The notes under the pieces were generated by a model. The model was not told where the DNA came from. It made no database searches and saw only the letters and a program-made list of their open reading frames with translations. A stretch of 64,000 bases of DNA, taken from assembly GCF_902833225.1 (NCBI RefSeq), contig NZ_CADFEI010000022.1:62001-126000 (forward strand), in the 5' to 3' direction. Positions 44,747-54,062 of this stretch are shown piece by piece. Position numbers and translations under genes: made by a program. Numbering within the stretch: position 1 is the stretch's first letter; every line of letters starts with the position of its first letter. The DNA is from Burkholderia sp. BCC1644. Its GTDB lineage: Bacteria > Pseudomonadota > Gammaproteobacteria > Burkholderiales > Burkholderiaceae.

Positions 44747-47053
44747 ATGACTGATCTCTCGCGGACACGCGCCGGCAACTACGTGACGCCCGTGATGCTG
44801 GTCGCGATCGCGACCGTGCTGCAGGCGCTCGCGATCCGCTTCGGCGGCGTCAACCTGCCGCTCGTGCTGTATTACCCGCTGCTTGCGGGCGTCGCATGGG
44901 CGACGTCGTTCCTGTTCGGCATGGTCGCGACCGTGGTCAGCGGCCTGCTCGTCTGGACGCTGTTCCTGTCCGATCCCGCCGCTTATACGCAGCCGCTGCC
45001 CGAGCGGCTCGTGCGCCTCGGCACCTTCGTGCTGGTTTGCGCGCTCGCGTGTGCGATCGCGTCGATGCTGCGTCACGCGCGACTCACCAACGACGCCGCC
45101 AGCCGGCGTGAAGCGGCTTCGCGCCGGCGGCTCGATGCCGTGCTGCAGGCGCTGCCGCACGGCGTGATCGCCACCGACACGAACGGGCGGCTCAGTTACC
45201 TCAACGCGGCGGCTGCGGCGCTCGTCGGTTGCCGGCCGGAGGACGCGATCGGCCGCGCCGCGCGCGACGTGTTGCGGATCGTGGATCGCGATGGCCGGCG
45301 CGTCGGCGCGACGCCGCTCGATCTTGCGCTCGGCGGCGCGGGTGTCGTGTCGGATCGCCACTGGCTGCTGGCGGACGGCGGCGAGCCCGTGCCGGTCGTC
45401 GAGGTCGCGTCGCCGCTCGGCGATGCGGACGGCAACGTCGACGGCGCCGTGCTGCTGCTGCGCAACGCCGGCGCCGATCGCGCGCGTGCCGACGCGGCGC
45501 GGTTGCAGCGCGCCGTCGTCGACGCATCGCCGGACGCGATCGTCGGCATCGACATCGACGGCTGCGTCGTCAGCTGGAACCCGGCCGCACAGCGCATGTT
45601 CGGCTACAAGGAAGGCGATGCGCGCGGGCGCGCATTCGAATCGCTGGTCGCGATGCGCTGGCTGAAGCGCAAGCCGTTTGCAGAAGCGCTCGACGACATG
45701 CGCGAAGCGGTCGGGCCGATCGACCTGCTGTGCGTGCGGCGTGACGGCCGGCGTTTTCGCGCGACGGTGTCGGCGGGCCCGGTGCACGGCGACGCGCGCG
45801 CACGCGTCGCGCTGTCGTTGACGCTGCGCGAAGCCGGTGCGCAACGCCGCCGCGACTTGCGTGCGCAACGTTCGCTGCAGGGTGCGCGCGATGCGCGCGA
45901 CCAGGCCGCTACGTCGAACCGCCTGAAGGACGAACTGCTGGCGACGGTGTCGCACGAACTGCGCACGCCGCTGAACGTGATCTACGGCTGGGTCGAGGTG
46001 CTGCGCAATTCGGGCGACAGCGCGCTGCAGCAGCAGGCCATCGATGCGATCGACCGTAGCGCCCGTTCGCTCACGCGGATGGTCGGCGACATCCTCGATG
46101 CATCGTCGCTCGCGACCGGCAAGCTGCAGCTCGACGCGATGCCGGTGGATCTCGTGAAATTGTTCTCCGATTCGGTCGGCGCGTTCCAGACGGCCGCGTC
46201 GTCGGCCGGCATCGCGCTCGAGTTCGACTGCGCGGCAACGACCTGCGTCGTGTCGGGCGATGCCGAGCGGCTGCGGCAGATGCTGTCGAACCTCGTGTCG
46301 AATGCGCTCAAGTTCACGCCGGGCAGCGGTCGCGTGACGGTCAGGCTCGTGCGCGAGGGCACGCAGGCCGTGCTGACCGTGGCCGACACGGGGCAGGGCA
46401 TCGTGCCGGCATTCCTGCCGTACGTGTTCGACATGTTCCGCCGCGCGGACGATTCGCCGGCGTCGCCGCGGCGCGGGCTGGGCCTCGGCCTGTCGATCGT
46501 GCGGCATATCGCGGAGCTGCATGGCGGCAGCGTGACCGCCAGGAGCGCGGGCCGCAATCGCGGTGCGACGTTTACGGTGACGCTGCCGGCCGGCTGGCAC
46601 GCGAACGGCGCGACAGCGTGGGGGATCGCCCGTGCGGACGGTCACCGCGATGCGCCGCTGCTCGACACGCAACGCATCCTGATCGTCGACGACGATGCGA
46701 CGACACGCGAAAGCCTCACGGCCGCGCTGACGACGTTCGGTGCGGCCGTCGCGATCGCGTCGACGGGCCGCGAGGCGCTCGCCGTGGCCGCGGGCATGCA
46801 ACCGACGGTCGTGCTGTCGGATCTCGCGATGCCGGACGGCGACGGCTTCTGGCTGCTCGATGCGTTGCGGCGCAAGGGCACGAACGGCAACGGTGGTTCG
46901 CCCGACGTGCGCGTGCTGGCCGTCACCGCTCATGCCGGCCTCGCCGACGAACGCCGCGCGCTCGACGCCGGGTTCGACGGCTATCTGTGCAAGCCGGTCG
47001 ACGTGCGGGCGCTGGCGGACAAGATCGTGCGCGTGACGCGGCACGACGCGTGA
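44747..47053 (+). CDS. Hybrid sensor histidine kinase with PAS domains and receiver
   Basis: 768 residues with an AGGAG site. N-terminal DUF4118-like set of three or four membrane helices (15-105); PAS 1 (about 128-240) and PAS 2 (about 252-360); HisKA with H403 in SHELRTPLN; HATPase (about 510-620) with the G boxes VADTGQGIVP and GLGLGLSIVRHI; receiver from about 650 with LIVDDD and SDLAMPDGDG. No Hpt domain is present, so either the kinase phosphorylates the adjacent regulator directly or its receiver acts as a modulator. It is the second gene of the signalling operon. Confidence 0.94.
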   Translation: MTDLSRTRAGNYVTPVMLVAIATVLQALAIRFGGVNLPLVLYYPLLAGVAWATSFLFGMVATVVSGLLVWTLFLSDPAAYTQPLPERLVRLGTFVLVCALACAIASMLRHARLTNDAASRREAASRRRLDAVLQALPHGVIATDTNGRLSYLNAAAAALVGCRPEDAIGRAARDVLRIVDRDGRRVGATPLDLALGGAGVVSDRHWLLADGGEPVPVVEVASPLGDADGNVDGAVLLLRNAGADRARADAARLQRAVVDASPDAIVGIDIDGCVVSWNPAAQRMFGYKEGDARGRAFESLVAMRWLKRKPFAEALDDMREAVGPIDLLCVRRDGRRFRATVSAGPVHGDARARVALSLTLREAGAQRRRDLRAQRSLQGARDARDQAATSNRLKDELLATVSHELRTPLNVIYGWVEVLRNSGDSALQQQAIDAIDRSARSLTRMVGDILDASSLATGKLQLDAMPVDLVKLFSDSVGAFQTAASSAGIALEFDCAATTCVVSGDAERLRQMLSNLVSNALKFTPGSGRVTVRLVREGTQAVLTVADTGQGIVPAFLPYVFDMFRRADDSPASPRRGLGLGLSIVRHIAELHGGSVTARSAGRNRGATFTVTLPAGWHANGATAWGIARADGHRDAPLLDTQRILIVDDDATTRESLTAALTTFGAAVAIASTGREALAVAAGMQPTVVLSDLAMPDGDGFWLLDALRRKGTNGNGGSPDVRVLAVTAHAGLADERRALDAGFDGYLCKPVDVRALADKIVRVTRHDA

Positions 47054-47274
47054 TGCCGCGGTCGTTCGGCCGATCGCGTGCCGAGGCGGCACATGGTCCT
47101 CACGTCCGCTTCGATTGCGACACGCGTTCGAGCGTGTGCGTGTCGAAACGAGAATCAGCCGACGCGCGAAATGCGTGCCCAAAACTTGCCGACGACTTGT
47201 AAAAAAGCGGCCCTGATACGTTGCGCGACGGGGTACGAACCCGCGAGAGCCGCGACACGACGTGCTTGGCCGGA

Positions 47275-47290
47275 TTGGCACGAAAGCTGC
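47275..47290 (+). promoter_or_regulatory. rpoN: Sigma-54 (-24/-12) promoter of the rpoN copy
   Basis: TTGGCACGAAAGCTGC has the full -24 element TTGGCACG and GC at the -12 element with exact GG-N10-GC spacing. It reads toward the rpoN ATG 51 bp downstream. The 287-bp gap (47054-47340) also has an AT-rich stretch near 47190-47215 that could hold a sigma-70 promoter. Confidence 0.68.
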
Positions 47291-47340
47291 GTGAATCCTG
47301 TAGACGAAATATCGCGAACGAACCGTCAGGAGGACTTTCG

Positions 47341-48774
47341 ATGTCCATCACGCTTGCGCTACAGGTGCGTCAGCATCTGGCACTTACGCCGAGGCTTCAG
47401 CAGTCGCTGCGGCTGCTGCAGTTGTCGTCGCTCGAATTTCAACAGGAATTGCGGCAGGCGCTCGACATGAATCCGTTTCTCGAAGACGGCCAGGGCGACG
47501 AGGAAACCCGTGCCGATGCAACCGTGCAGCCGACCGAAGCAGCCGCGCCCGAAGCGGCGCCCGAATCCGGCGAAGTCCGCCCGCCGGACGGCGAGGTCCC
47601 GTTGACGGCCGCACCCGCGCCGCGCGGCTCGGGCCGCCAGGGCGACGACGCGGAGGGCCTGTCTCCCGGCGAATGGATGGCCGCCGAGCCGTCTCTGCAT
47701 CAGCAACTGCACGATGCGCTCCGTCTTTACCCGCTGAACAAGCGCGATCGCGAAGCCGCGCGCATCGTGATCGATGCGCTCGACGACGACGGTTACCTGC
47801 GGCAGACGTTGCCTGAACTGCTGATTGCGGCCGACCCGGCGCTGTTGCTGTCTGAGCAGGATCTCGCGATCGCGCTGCGCCTCGTGCAGATGCTCGACCG
47901 CCCGGGCATGGCCGCGCGGTCGCTGTCCGAATGTCTCGTGCTGCAGCTCGACGCGATGGCGGCCGGCACGCCGGCGCTCGCGGAAGCGAAAGCGATCGCA
48001 TCCGAGCATCTCGAACGGCTTGCACGCCGCGAGACCGCCGAGATCCAGCGGCGCATCGGCTGCACCCAGCAGACGATGCAGGCGGCCTGCGCACTGGTGC
48101 GCGGGCTCGACCCGCGCCCCGGCGATCACTACGGCAGTACGCGCGGCGACTACGTGGTGCCCGACGTGATCGTGCGCCAGGTGCGCGACGACTGGATCGT
48201 GACGATCAACCCGGCCGTGTTGCCGCACGCGCGCCTGCACGAGCGCTACGCGACGCTCTTCGCGCAGTCGAGCGGCGAGCGCGATTCGCCGCTCGGCCAG
48301 CAATTGCAGGAGGCGCGCTGGTTGATCCGCAACGTGCAGAAGCGCTTCGACACGATCCAGCGCGTCGGCGAATGCATCGTCGCGCGGCAACGCGACTTCT
48401 TCCGCTACGGCGAGATCGCGCTGAAGCCGCTCGTGTTGCGCGACATCGCGGAAGCACTCGATTTGCACGAATCGACCGTGTCGCGCGCGACCGGCAACAA
48501 GTACATGGCCACGCCGCACGGCACGTTCGAGTTCAAGCATTTCTTCCCGCGCAAGCTCGAGGCGGCCGGCAAGGGCGTGTGCTCGGCCGCGGCCGCGAAG
48601 GTGCTGATCCGCGACATGATCGCGGCCGAGCGGCATACCGATCCGTTGTCCGACGTCGCGCTCACGCACAACCTCGAGGGCCGCGGCATTCTGCTGGCGC
48701 GCCGCACCGTGACGAAGTATCGCCAGGCGATGAAGATTCCGCCGGCGGATCTGCGTCGGCGCGACGCCGCGTGA
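47341..48774 (+). CDS. rpoN: RNA polymerase sigma-54 factor, second-copy type (RpoN2)
   Basis: 477 residues with an AGGAGG site. Region I is Gln/Leu-rich (LALQVRQHLALTPRLQQSLRLLQLSSLEFQQELRQ), region II acidic (about 50-115), then the core-binding domain, the HTH region (ALDLHESTVSRATGNKYMATPHGTFEFKHFF) and the RpoN box ARRTVTKYRQ close to the end, with two changes from the common ARRTVAKYRE. It lacks the usual chromosomal neighbours (lptB, hpf, ptsN) and instead follows an NtrC-type regulator and a kinase, which marks it as an extra copy for a dedicated regulon. Confidence 0.93.
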   Translation: MSITLALQVRQHLALTPRLQQSLRLLQLSSLEFQQELRQALDMNPFLEDGQGDEETRADATVQPTEAAAPEAAPESGEVRPPDGEVPLTAAPAPRGSGRQGDDAEGLSPGEWMAAEPSLHQQLHDALRLYPLNKRDREAARIVIDALDDDGYLRQTLPELLIAADPALLLSEQDLAIALRLVQMLDRPGMAARSLSECLVLQLDAMAAGTPALAEAKAIASEHLERLARRETAEIQRRIGCTQQTMQAACALVRGLDPRPGDHYGSTRGDYVVPDVIVRQVRDDWIVTINPAVLPHARLHERYATLFAQSSGERDSPLGQQLQEARWLIRNVQKRFDTIQRVGECIVARQRDFFRYGEIALKPLVLRDIAEALDLHESTVSRATGNKYMATPHGTFEFKHFFPRKLEAAGKGVCSAAAAKVLIRDMIAAERHTDPLSDVALTHNLEGRGILLARRTVTKYRQAMKIPPADLRRRDAA

Positions 48775-48935
48775 CTGGCGTGCCGCCATGCAGAAGAAAC
48801 AGCCGATCGGCTCGATGAGCAGGAACGAGCCGGGGACAATCGCCGCCGCGCCGGTGCGCGGCACACCGGGACACCCGCACGATGCGTGACCGAAGACGAC
48901 GTGCGGTGACGAGCGCGGTCATCCAGGAGGTATCC

Positions 48936-49097
48936 ATGCTTCGATACGCGATCATCTTTTTCATCATCGCGATTGTCGCGGGCGTATTCGGCTTCGGCGG
49001 CATCGCGGCCGGTGCGGCCGAGATCGCGAAGATCCTGTTCTACATCTTCGTCGTGATCTTCGTGGTCACGCTGCTGCTGGGCGTCGTGCGACGATGA
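48936..49097 (+). CDS. DUF1328 family small membrane protein (YtjA-like)
   Basis: 53 residues with a near-perfect AGGAGGT site. Two hydrophobic helices (YAIIFFIIAIVAGVFGFGGI and IAKILFYIFVVIFVVTLLLG) around the conserved FGFGGIAAGAAEIAKILF motif. Inner membrane; members are stress-induced but uncharacterised. It follows the rpoN copy by 161 bp. Confidence 0.9.
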   Translation: MLRYAIIFFIIAIVAGVFGFGGIAAGAAEIAKILFYIFVVIFVVTLLLGVVRR

Positions 49098-49216
49098 GCC
49101 GGACGCCCGACCGCTCGCAGCGCGTCGCGGAATGCTAGCACGCACGCACGCATGGCGCTGCACGTCGATGCTGCGCCGTTGCCGCGTCGCGCGAAGCCGT
49201 CAACGGGGAAACGAAC

Positions 49217-49459
49217 ATGCTGACTGCCCATGAACTTGCCACGCTGTTCCTCGCGTATCGCGCGCCGGAACAGATCCAGATCGACCGCGAGGACGTTGTC
49301 GCGCTGGTCGAGCAGCATCTGATCGTGATGCAACGCGACCATGCGTCGGGCGAACGCCGGCCCGCGCTGACGGCCAGCGGGCTGTCGGTCGTGAGGCGTG
49401 TGCAGCGCGTGCAGCGGCACGACGAGAGCGAGTCCGGGGCCGACATCACCGACGCATGA
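49217..49459 (+). CDS. 80-residue hypothetical protein
   Basis: The ATG follows GGGGAAA. The product is soluble with a helix-turn-helix-like start (LTAHELATLFLAYRAPEQIQIDREDVVALVEQHLIV) and a basic segment (LSVVRRVQRVQRHD). It resembles the length and style of small winged-helix proteins, but I cannot name a family. It is probably co-transcribed with the next small gene. Confidence 0.55.
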   Translation: MLTAHELATLFLAYRAPEQIQIDREDVVALVEQHLIVMQRDHASGERRPALTASGLSVVRRVQRVQRHDESESGADITDA

Positions 49460-49517
49460 CGCACGCAAGCGGCGCGCATTTTTGCCTTGTCGTCTCGGAC
49501 AGGCACTGGGGGCCATC

Positions 49518-49760
49518 ATGCAACAGCAACAGGACGCACAGATTCGCGACCCGTATCGCGGCCACGAGATCCGCGTGTGGGCACGGCGCAACGACAGCGG
49601 CGCGTGGCGCGACGAGGTGCAGGTGTTTGTCCGCGGCGAGCGCATCGAGCTGGCCGCGCCGCCGGCCGCCGGGCCCGAGTGGCTGACCGAGAACGAGGCG
49701 CTGCTCGCGGGTGTCGAGCGTGGCCGCTACCTGATCGACAAGCGCATCGACGACGACTGA
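49518..49760 (+). CDS. 80-residue small protein, paralogue of the gene at 41304
   Basis: Starts at the ATG after GGGGG. It shares the pattern HEIRVWARR, NDSGAWRDEVQVFVRG, GPEWLTENEALLAGVERGRYLIDK with the 72-residue protein at 41304-41522 on the opposite strand. It is soluble, with alternating strands and one helix. The pair brackets the signalling genes, which may mean shared regulation. Function unknown. Confidence 0.65.
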   Translation: MQQQQDAQIRDPYRGHEIRVWARRNDSGAWRDEVQVFVRGERIELAAPPAAGPEWLTENEALLAGVERGRYLIDKRIDDD

Positions 49761-49788
49761 CCGGACGGGTTTCGCCGAACCCGATGGC

Positions 49789-50463
49789 TCAGGGCCGCGC
49801 GGCAATCTCGTCGAGATGCCACAGCAAGTCGGCCGGGTCGTCATACACGCGCAGTGCGCCCGCGCGTTCCAGTTCGTCGCTGCCGTAGCCGCCAGACAGC
49901 AGCCCGACGCCGAGCGCGCGGCAGCGGGCCGCGGCGAGCATGTCCCAGATGCTGTCGCCGACCACGACCGTGTGTTCGATCGGCACGTTCAGCTGCGCGG
50001 CCGCGGTCAGGAACAGGTCGGGGTCCGGCTTCGCATACTTGACCTGGTCGCGCGTGACGACCACCTGCTTCGCCGGATCGACGCCGAGTGCCTCGAGATT
50101 GATGGCGGCCGTTTCCATCCGCCCGCTGGTGGCGATCGCCCAGCGGATGCCCGCGCTCGACAGCGCGGCCAGCAACTCGCGCGCACCGGGCAGCGGACGC
50201 ACCTGCGCGCGCAGCCGCTGGTAGGCGGCCGCATGCAGCCGCGCGAGCCGCTCGACGCGCTCGGCGTCGATGTCGCCCGCCGTCTCGCGCAGCAGCTGAT
50301 TCAGGAACAGGCCGCCGCTCATCCCGATCTTGCGGTGGATGCGCCACACCGACAGTTCGATGCCCTCGGCATCGAGCGCCTCCTTCCATGCGAGCACGTG
50401 CTGATAGACGCTATCGACGAGCGTGCCGTCGAGATCGAACAGAAATGACGTTTCAATGCGCAT
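49789..50463 (-). CDS. HAD-superfamily (HAD-IA) phosphatase
   Basis: 224 residues from the ATG at 50463, chosen for its AGGAGA site. Motif I FDLDGTLVDS, a helical cap (about 15-85), motif II ATSGRMETA, motif III Lys in KYAKPDPDLFL and motif IV GDSIWDMLAA are all intact, so it should be active on small phosphate esters (phosphoglycolate, beta-phosphoglucomutase or sugar phosphatase type). Convergent with the small gene before it. No further hint at the substrate. Confidence 0.9.
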   Translation of the reverse strand: MRIETSFLFDLDGTLVDSVYQHVLAWKEALDAEGIELSVWRIHRKIGMSGGLFLNQLLRETAGDIDAERVERLARLHAAAYQRLRAQVRPLPGARELLAALSSAGIRWAIATSGRMETAAINLEALGVDPAKQVVVTRDQVKYAKPDPDLFLTAAAQLNVPIEHTVVVGDSIWDMLAAARCRALGVGLLSGGYGSDELERAGALRVYDDPADLLWHLDEIAARP

Positions 50464-50691
50464 GTGATTCTCCTGGTCCGGTGACAATCGGGCGAAGCGC
50501 CCGCAAGAATGCTGGTCGACACATTATCGGCGCACGGCCGTGTCATCGCCATGTCCCGCCGCCGGGCCCTGCCGCGTCGTGTCATGTGCCGCTGGTACAA
50601 TCGCGCCGATGTGCCGCGCCGGGCCTTCCTCATCGGGTCCGAGCCACATGTACCGTATGCGCCCCCAACCCTCGTCTCGTCGATTCCACGC

Positions 50692-51888
50692 ATGGCAACA
50701 CCGGACGCCATCAGTTCCAGGCACTCGTGGTGGGGCGTACTGGCCCTGGCACTCACCGCCTTCATCTTCAACACCACCGAATTCGTGCCGGTCGCGCTGC
50801 TCAGCGCGATCGGCGACAGCCTGCAGATGCAGCCGACCGCCGTCGGCCTGATGCTGACGATCTACGCGTGGGCCGTTGCCGTCGTATCGCTGCCGCTGAC
50901 GTTCGTCACGCGTCACGTCGAACGCCGCAAGCTGCTGGTCGGCGCGCTGCTGGTGTTCATCGGCAGCCACATCGTGACCGGCGTCGCATGGAATTTCACG
51001 GTACTGATGATCGGCCGGCTCGGCATCGCGTGCGCGCATGCGGTGTTCTGGTCGATTTCCGTCCCGCTCGCGGTGCGGCTCGCGCCGAGCGACCGCAAAA
51101 GCCGCGCGCTGAGCCTGATCGCGATGGGCTCGGCGATCGCGATGGTCGCCGGCATTCCGCTCGGGCGCGTGATCGGCGAGGCGTTCGGCTGGCGCGTCAC
51201 GTTCCTGATCATCGCGGGCGCCGCGGGCGGGGCCGCGCTGTTGCTGCGCGCCGCGTTGCCGGTCCTGCCGAGCCAGGGCGCCGGGTCGCTGAGCAGCATC
51301 GGCGTGTTCCTGCGCAAGCCGGCACTGGTGGCGCTTTATGCGATCACCGTGCTGGTCGTGTCCGCGCACTTCACGTCGTACACGTATATCGAGCCGTTCG
51401 TCCAGAGCGTGAACCACGCGAGCAGCAGCCGGATCACGTACGTACTGATCCTGTTCGGCGTCGCCGGCCTGCCGGCCGCGATCTGCTTCAATCGCGTGTA
51501 CCCGCGCGAGCCCGACAAATTCCTGCTGGCGTCGATCGTCGCGCTGTCGGGCTGCCTGCTGATCCTGTTCCCGTGCGCGCTGAACATCGTCACGCTGTCC
51601 GTGCATACGCTGGTCTGGGGCGGGGCGATCGTCTGCTTCGGCCTCGCGATGCAGGCGTGGGTGCTGAAGCTGGCGCCGGAGGCGACCGACCTCGCGGTGT
51701 CGATCTTCTCCGGGCTGTACAACGTCGGCATCGGCGCGGGCGCGCTGATCGGCAACCATATCGCCGGCGACTACGGGCTGCCGTGGGTCGGCACGTTCGG
51801 CGGCGTGGTCGGCGCGGTCGCGGTCGGGATCGCGTGGCTGGCATTGCGCCTTCACGCGAAACGGGAGATGGCGGCAGCGGCGCCGTGA
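50692..51888 (+). CDS. MFS transporter, sugar-efflux type (SotB-like)
   Basis: 398 residues with twelve membrane helices, the length of SotB/YdeA (396). LALTAFIFNTTEFVPVALLSAIGDSLQM, VGLMLTIYAWAVAVVSLPLT and RRKLLVGALLVFIGSHIVTGVAWNF are typical of the DHA1 arabinose-efflux-like branch. The ATG at 50692 gives the standard N-terminus; a longer frame from 50509 has no support. Exports sugars, IPTG-like compounds or drugs across the inner membrane by proton antiport. Confidence 0.88.
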   Translation: MATPDAISSRHSWWGVLALALTAFIFNTTEFVPVALLSAIGDSLQMQPTAVGLMLTIYAWAVAVVSLPLTFVTRHVERRKLLVGALLVFIGSHIVTGVAWNFTVLMIGRLGIACAHAVFWSISVPLAVRLAPSDRKSRALSLIAMGSAIAMVAGIPLGRVIGEAFGWRVTFLIIAGAAGGAALLLRAALPVLPSQGAGSLSSIGVFLRKPALVALYAITVLVVSAHFTSYTYIEPFVQSVNHASSSRITYVLILFGVAGLPAAICFNRVYPREPDKFLLASIVALSGCLLILFPCALNIVTLSVHTLVWGGAIVCFGLAMQAWVLKLAPEATDLAVSIFSGLYNVGIGAGALIGNHIAGDYGLPWVGTFGGVVGAVAVGIAWLALRLHAKREMAAAAP

Positions 51889-51916
51889 AGCCGCGCCGCG
51901 GATCGCGCCCGGCGCG

Positions 51917-52693
51917 TCATGCAACCGAATAGCCGCCGTCGGCCACGAGTGCATGCCCCGACACATAGCTGGAGTCGTCCGACGCGAGGAACGCGACGAT
52001 CGTCGCCATTTCCTCGGCGGAGCCCCACCGTCCGGCCGGTGTCGACGCGGCAAACGCCTGTTGCGCGTCGTCCGACGGCCAGATGCCGCGATGATGGAAC
52101 GGCGTTTCGATCAGCCCCGGGCACAGCGCGTTGACGCGGACGCCGCGCTTGAACCACTCGATCGACGCCGTCTTCGTCATCCCGATCACCGCGTGCTTGC
52201 TCGCGATATAGACCGACGCATTCTCGAAGCCGATCAGGCCGCCCATCGACGCGTTGTTGATGATGCTGCCCGACCCCTGGCGCAGCATGATCTCGGCCGC
52301 GTACTTCATCGAGTTGAAGACCCCGCGCACGTTCGGTTCGAAGACCTTGTCGAACGTCTCGGCATTCTGCTCGAGCAGCGGCGCGAACACGCCTTCCGTA
52401 CCGGCATTGTTGAACGCGATGTCGAGTCGACCATAGGTCGATACCGTGAAATCGAAGAGCTTGCGCAGATCGTCTTCGTTCGCGACGTCCGCGGCGAATG
52501 CGCGGGCTTCGCCGCCGGCCGTCACGATCTCGTCGACCAGCCGGTCGAGTTCGGTCTTGCGCCGGGCGCTGACGACGACCTTCGCGCCGCGTCGCGCGAG
52601 TTCGATCGCCGATGCACGGCCGATGCCGGAGCTGGCGCCCGTCACCACGGCGATGCGGCCTGAGAGTTGGGCGGTTTGTGTGCTTGCGTTCAT
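51917..52693 (-). CDS. SDR-family NAD(P)-dependent oxidoreductase
   Basis: 258 residues, classical short-chain dehydrogenase. Cofactor motif TGASSGIG (20-27), NNAG (about 92-95), catalytic Ser in NNASMGG, then YIASK with Tyr and Lys, and C-terminal SYVSGHALVADGGYS. Cofactor preference is probably NADPH, because Arg residues follow strand 2 (SARRKTELD). Start ATG 52693 with GGGAGAA. It is divergent from a LysR-type gene that probably regulates it. Substrate unknown. Confidence 0.92.
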   Translation of the reverse strand: MNASTQTAQLSGRIAVVTGASSGIGRASAIELARRGAKVVVSARRKTELDRLVDEIVTAGGEARAFAADVANEDDLRKLFDFTVSTYGRLDIAFNNAGTEGVFAPLLEQNAETFDKVFEPNVRGVFNSMKYAAEIMLRQGSGSIINNASMGGLIGFENASVYIASKHAVIGMTKTASIEWFKRGVRVNALCPGLIETPFHHRGIWPSDDAQQAFAASTPAGRWGSAEEMATIVAFLASDDSSYVSGHALVADGGYSVA

Positions 52694-52851
52694 GATGCGT
52701 TTCTCCCGAGTGGTTGACCATCCACGTCAAAGCGACGTCTGGTGCTCATTGTGGTCGCTCGACTGCCGCAATAAAATGGAACAATCGCGCATTCAGAATT
52801 CCCGGTGACGGAATTAAACCCGTTGCTTCGGGAACGTCAGAAAGGTTCGCC

Positions 52852-53754
52852 ATGCTCAACCGACTCGATCCCCTCAAGATCCTTGCCGCGGCTGCCGCGG
52901 CGCCCACGTTCCGCGAGGCGGCGGCGCGTCTCGGCGTGTCGCCGCAGGTCGTGACGCGCGCGGTGCGCGAACTGGAGGAGATGCTCGGCGAAACGCTGTT
53001 TCACCGGACTACCCGCAGCATCCGGATCACCGCGTTCGGCCAGTCGTTCGCGCGCGACGCGCAGGCGGCGCTTGCCACCGTCGACGGGCTGTTCGAGCCC
53101 ACGGCCGCTCAGGTCGACGAACCGGCCGGCATCGTCAGGATCACGGCGCCGTCAGGCATGGGGCGTCATTACGTGCAGCCGATCCTGACCGAACTGATGC
53201 AGCGGTATCCGGGCCTCGTGCCCGACCTGCGGCTGTCGGATGTGCCGTCGCCGGTGGTCGACGAACAGATCGACATCGGCGTGCGCGTCGGGGCGATCGG
53301 CGACAACCGCTTTGTCGCGCGCATGATCGGGCCGTTGCCGATGTGGGTCGTGGGCGCGCCGTCGCTGGTCAGGCGGCTGGGCGAGCCGAGGAGCCGCAAG
53401 GAACTCGAAGCGATGCCGGTGACGTGCCTGATCGACCGTGCGAGCGGTCGTGCGTGGCCGTGGATCTTTCGGGGAGAGCAACACTTCGTCCCGTCGTCGC
53501 CGGCCTATATGACGGACGATACCGAGGTGGAGATCGAGGCCGTGTGCGCCGGAGCCGGGTTCGGCCAGTGCTCGGAGTACCTGGTCCGGCCGTACGTGCA
53601 GAAGGGGCGCCTGGTGCGCGTGTTGCCGAGCCTCGAACCCGAGCCGTGGAAGCTGCACGTGTATCGGCCGCGGCGCGGCCCGATGCCGCGGCGTATCCGG
53701 GTGGTGTACGACGAACTGGTGGCGAAGCTCGCGCACGCAACGTCGCGAGGGTAG
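52852..53754 (+). CDS. LysR-type transcriptional regulator
   Basis: 300 residues. The winged helix is LKILAAAAAAPTFREAAARLGVSPQVVTRAVRELEEMLGETLFHRTTRSIRIT, followed by the effector-binding domain with the typical APSGMGRHYVQPIL and IDIGVRVGAIGDNRFVARMIG, the CrgA/AaeR-like branch. It is divergent from the SDR gene; in the 158-bp gap an ATTG/CAAT interrupted repeat lies near 52749-52773, compatible with a LysR site. Inducer unknown. Confidence 0.9.
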   Translation: MLNRLDPLKILAAAAAAPTFREAAARLGVSPQVVTRAVRELEEMLGETLFHRTTRSIRITAFGQSFARDAQAALATVDGLFEPTAAQVDEPAGIVRITAPSGMGRHYVQPILTELMQRYPGLVPDLRLSDVPSPVVDEQIDIGVRVGAIGDNRFVARMIGPLPMWVVGAPSLVRRLGEPRSRKELEAMPVTCLIDRASGRAWPWIFRGEQHFVPSSPAYMTDDTEVEIEAVCAGAGFGQCSEYLVRPYVQKGRLVRVLPSLEPEPWKLHVYRPRRGPMPRRIRVVYDELVAKLAHATSRG

Positions 53755-54062
53755 GCGAGGCGGCCGGAAGGTCCGGCAGCCAATCCGGTCACGGCAAGGC
53801 GATACGCCTGTCAGGTTTCGCGTTAAACCGGCAATAGTGATCGGAATTGTTTCCGTTCAGTCGATCAAGTTTCCAAAGATTGGGTTTTCGAGGTCAATTA
53901 CTTAAACCATTAACGACAAGGCGACTGGCAACCGGAAAACCGTCATCTCCCAATATGTGACCGCGTGCTGCAAAGATTGAAACAGGGAAACGAACGTCAT
54001 TAATCTGCGTACGCGCACGATGCTGATCGACGTGCGTCGTTCACAATAATCTGGAGACGGAG
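53755..54062. other. AT-rich upstream region of the alpha-galactosidase gene
   Basis: 308 bp, clearly richer in A/T than the surroundings from about 53830 onward. No gene was recognised. A GGAG site (54053-54059) serves the following ATG. Several TATA-like hexamers prevent a single -10 call. The composition suggests acquired DNA or a regulated promoter. Confidence 0.4.

Noticed and set aside
43328..47281. 1317-residue open frame on the minus strand
   Set aside because: Antisense shadow of the regulator and kinase genes, which have all catalytic motifs in the other strand.
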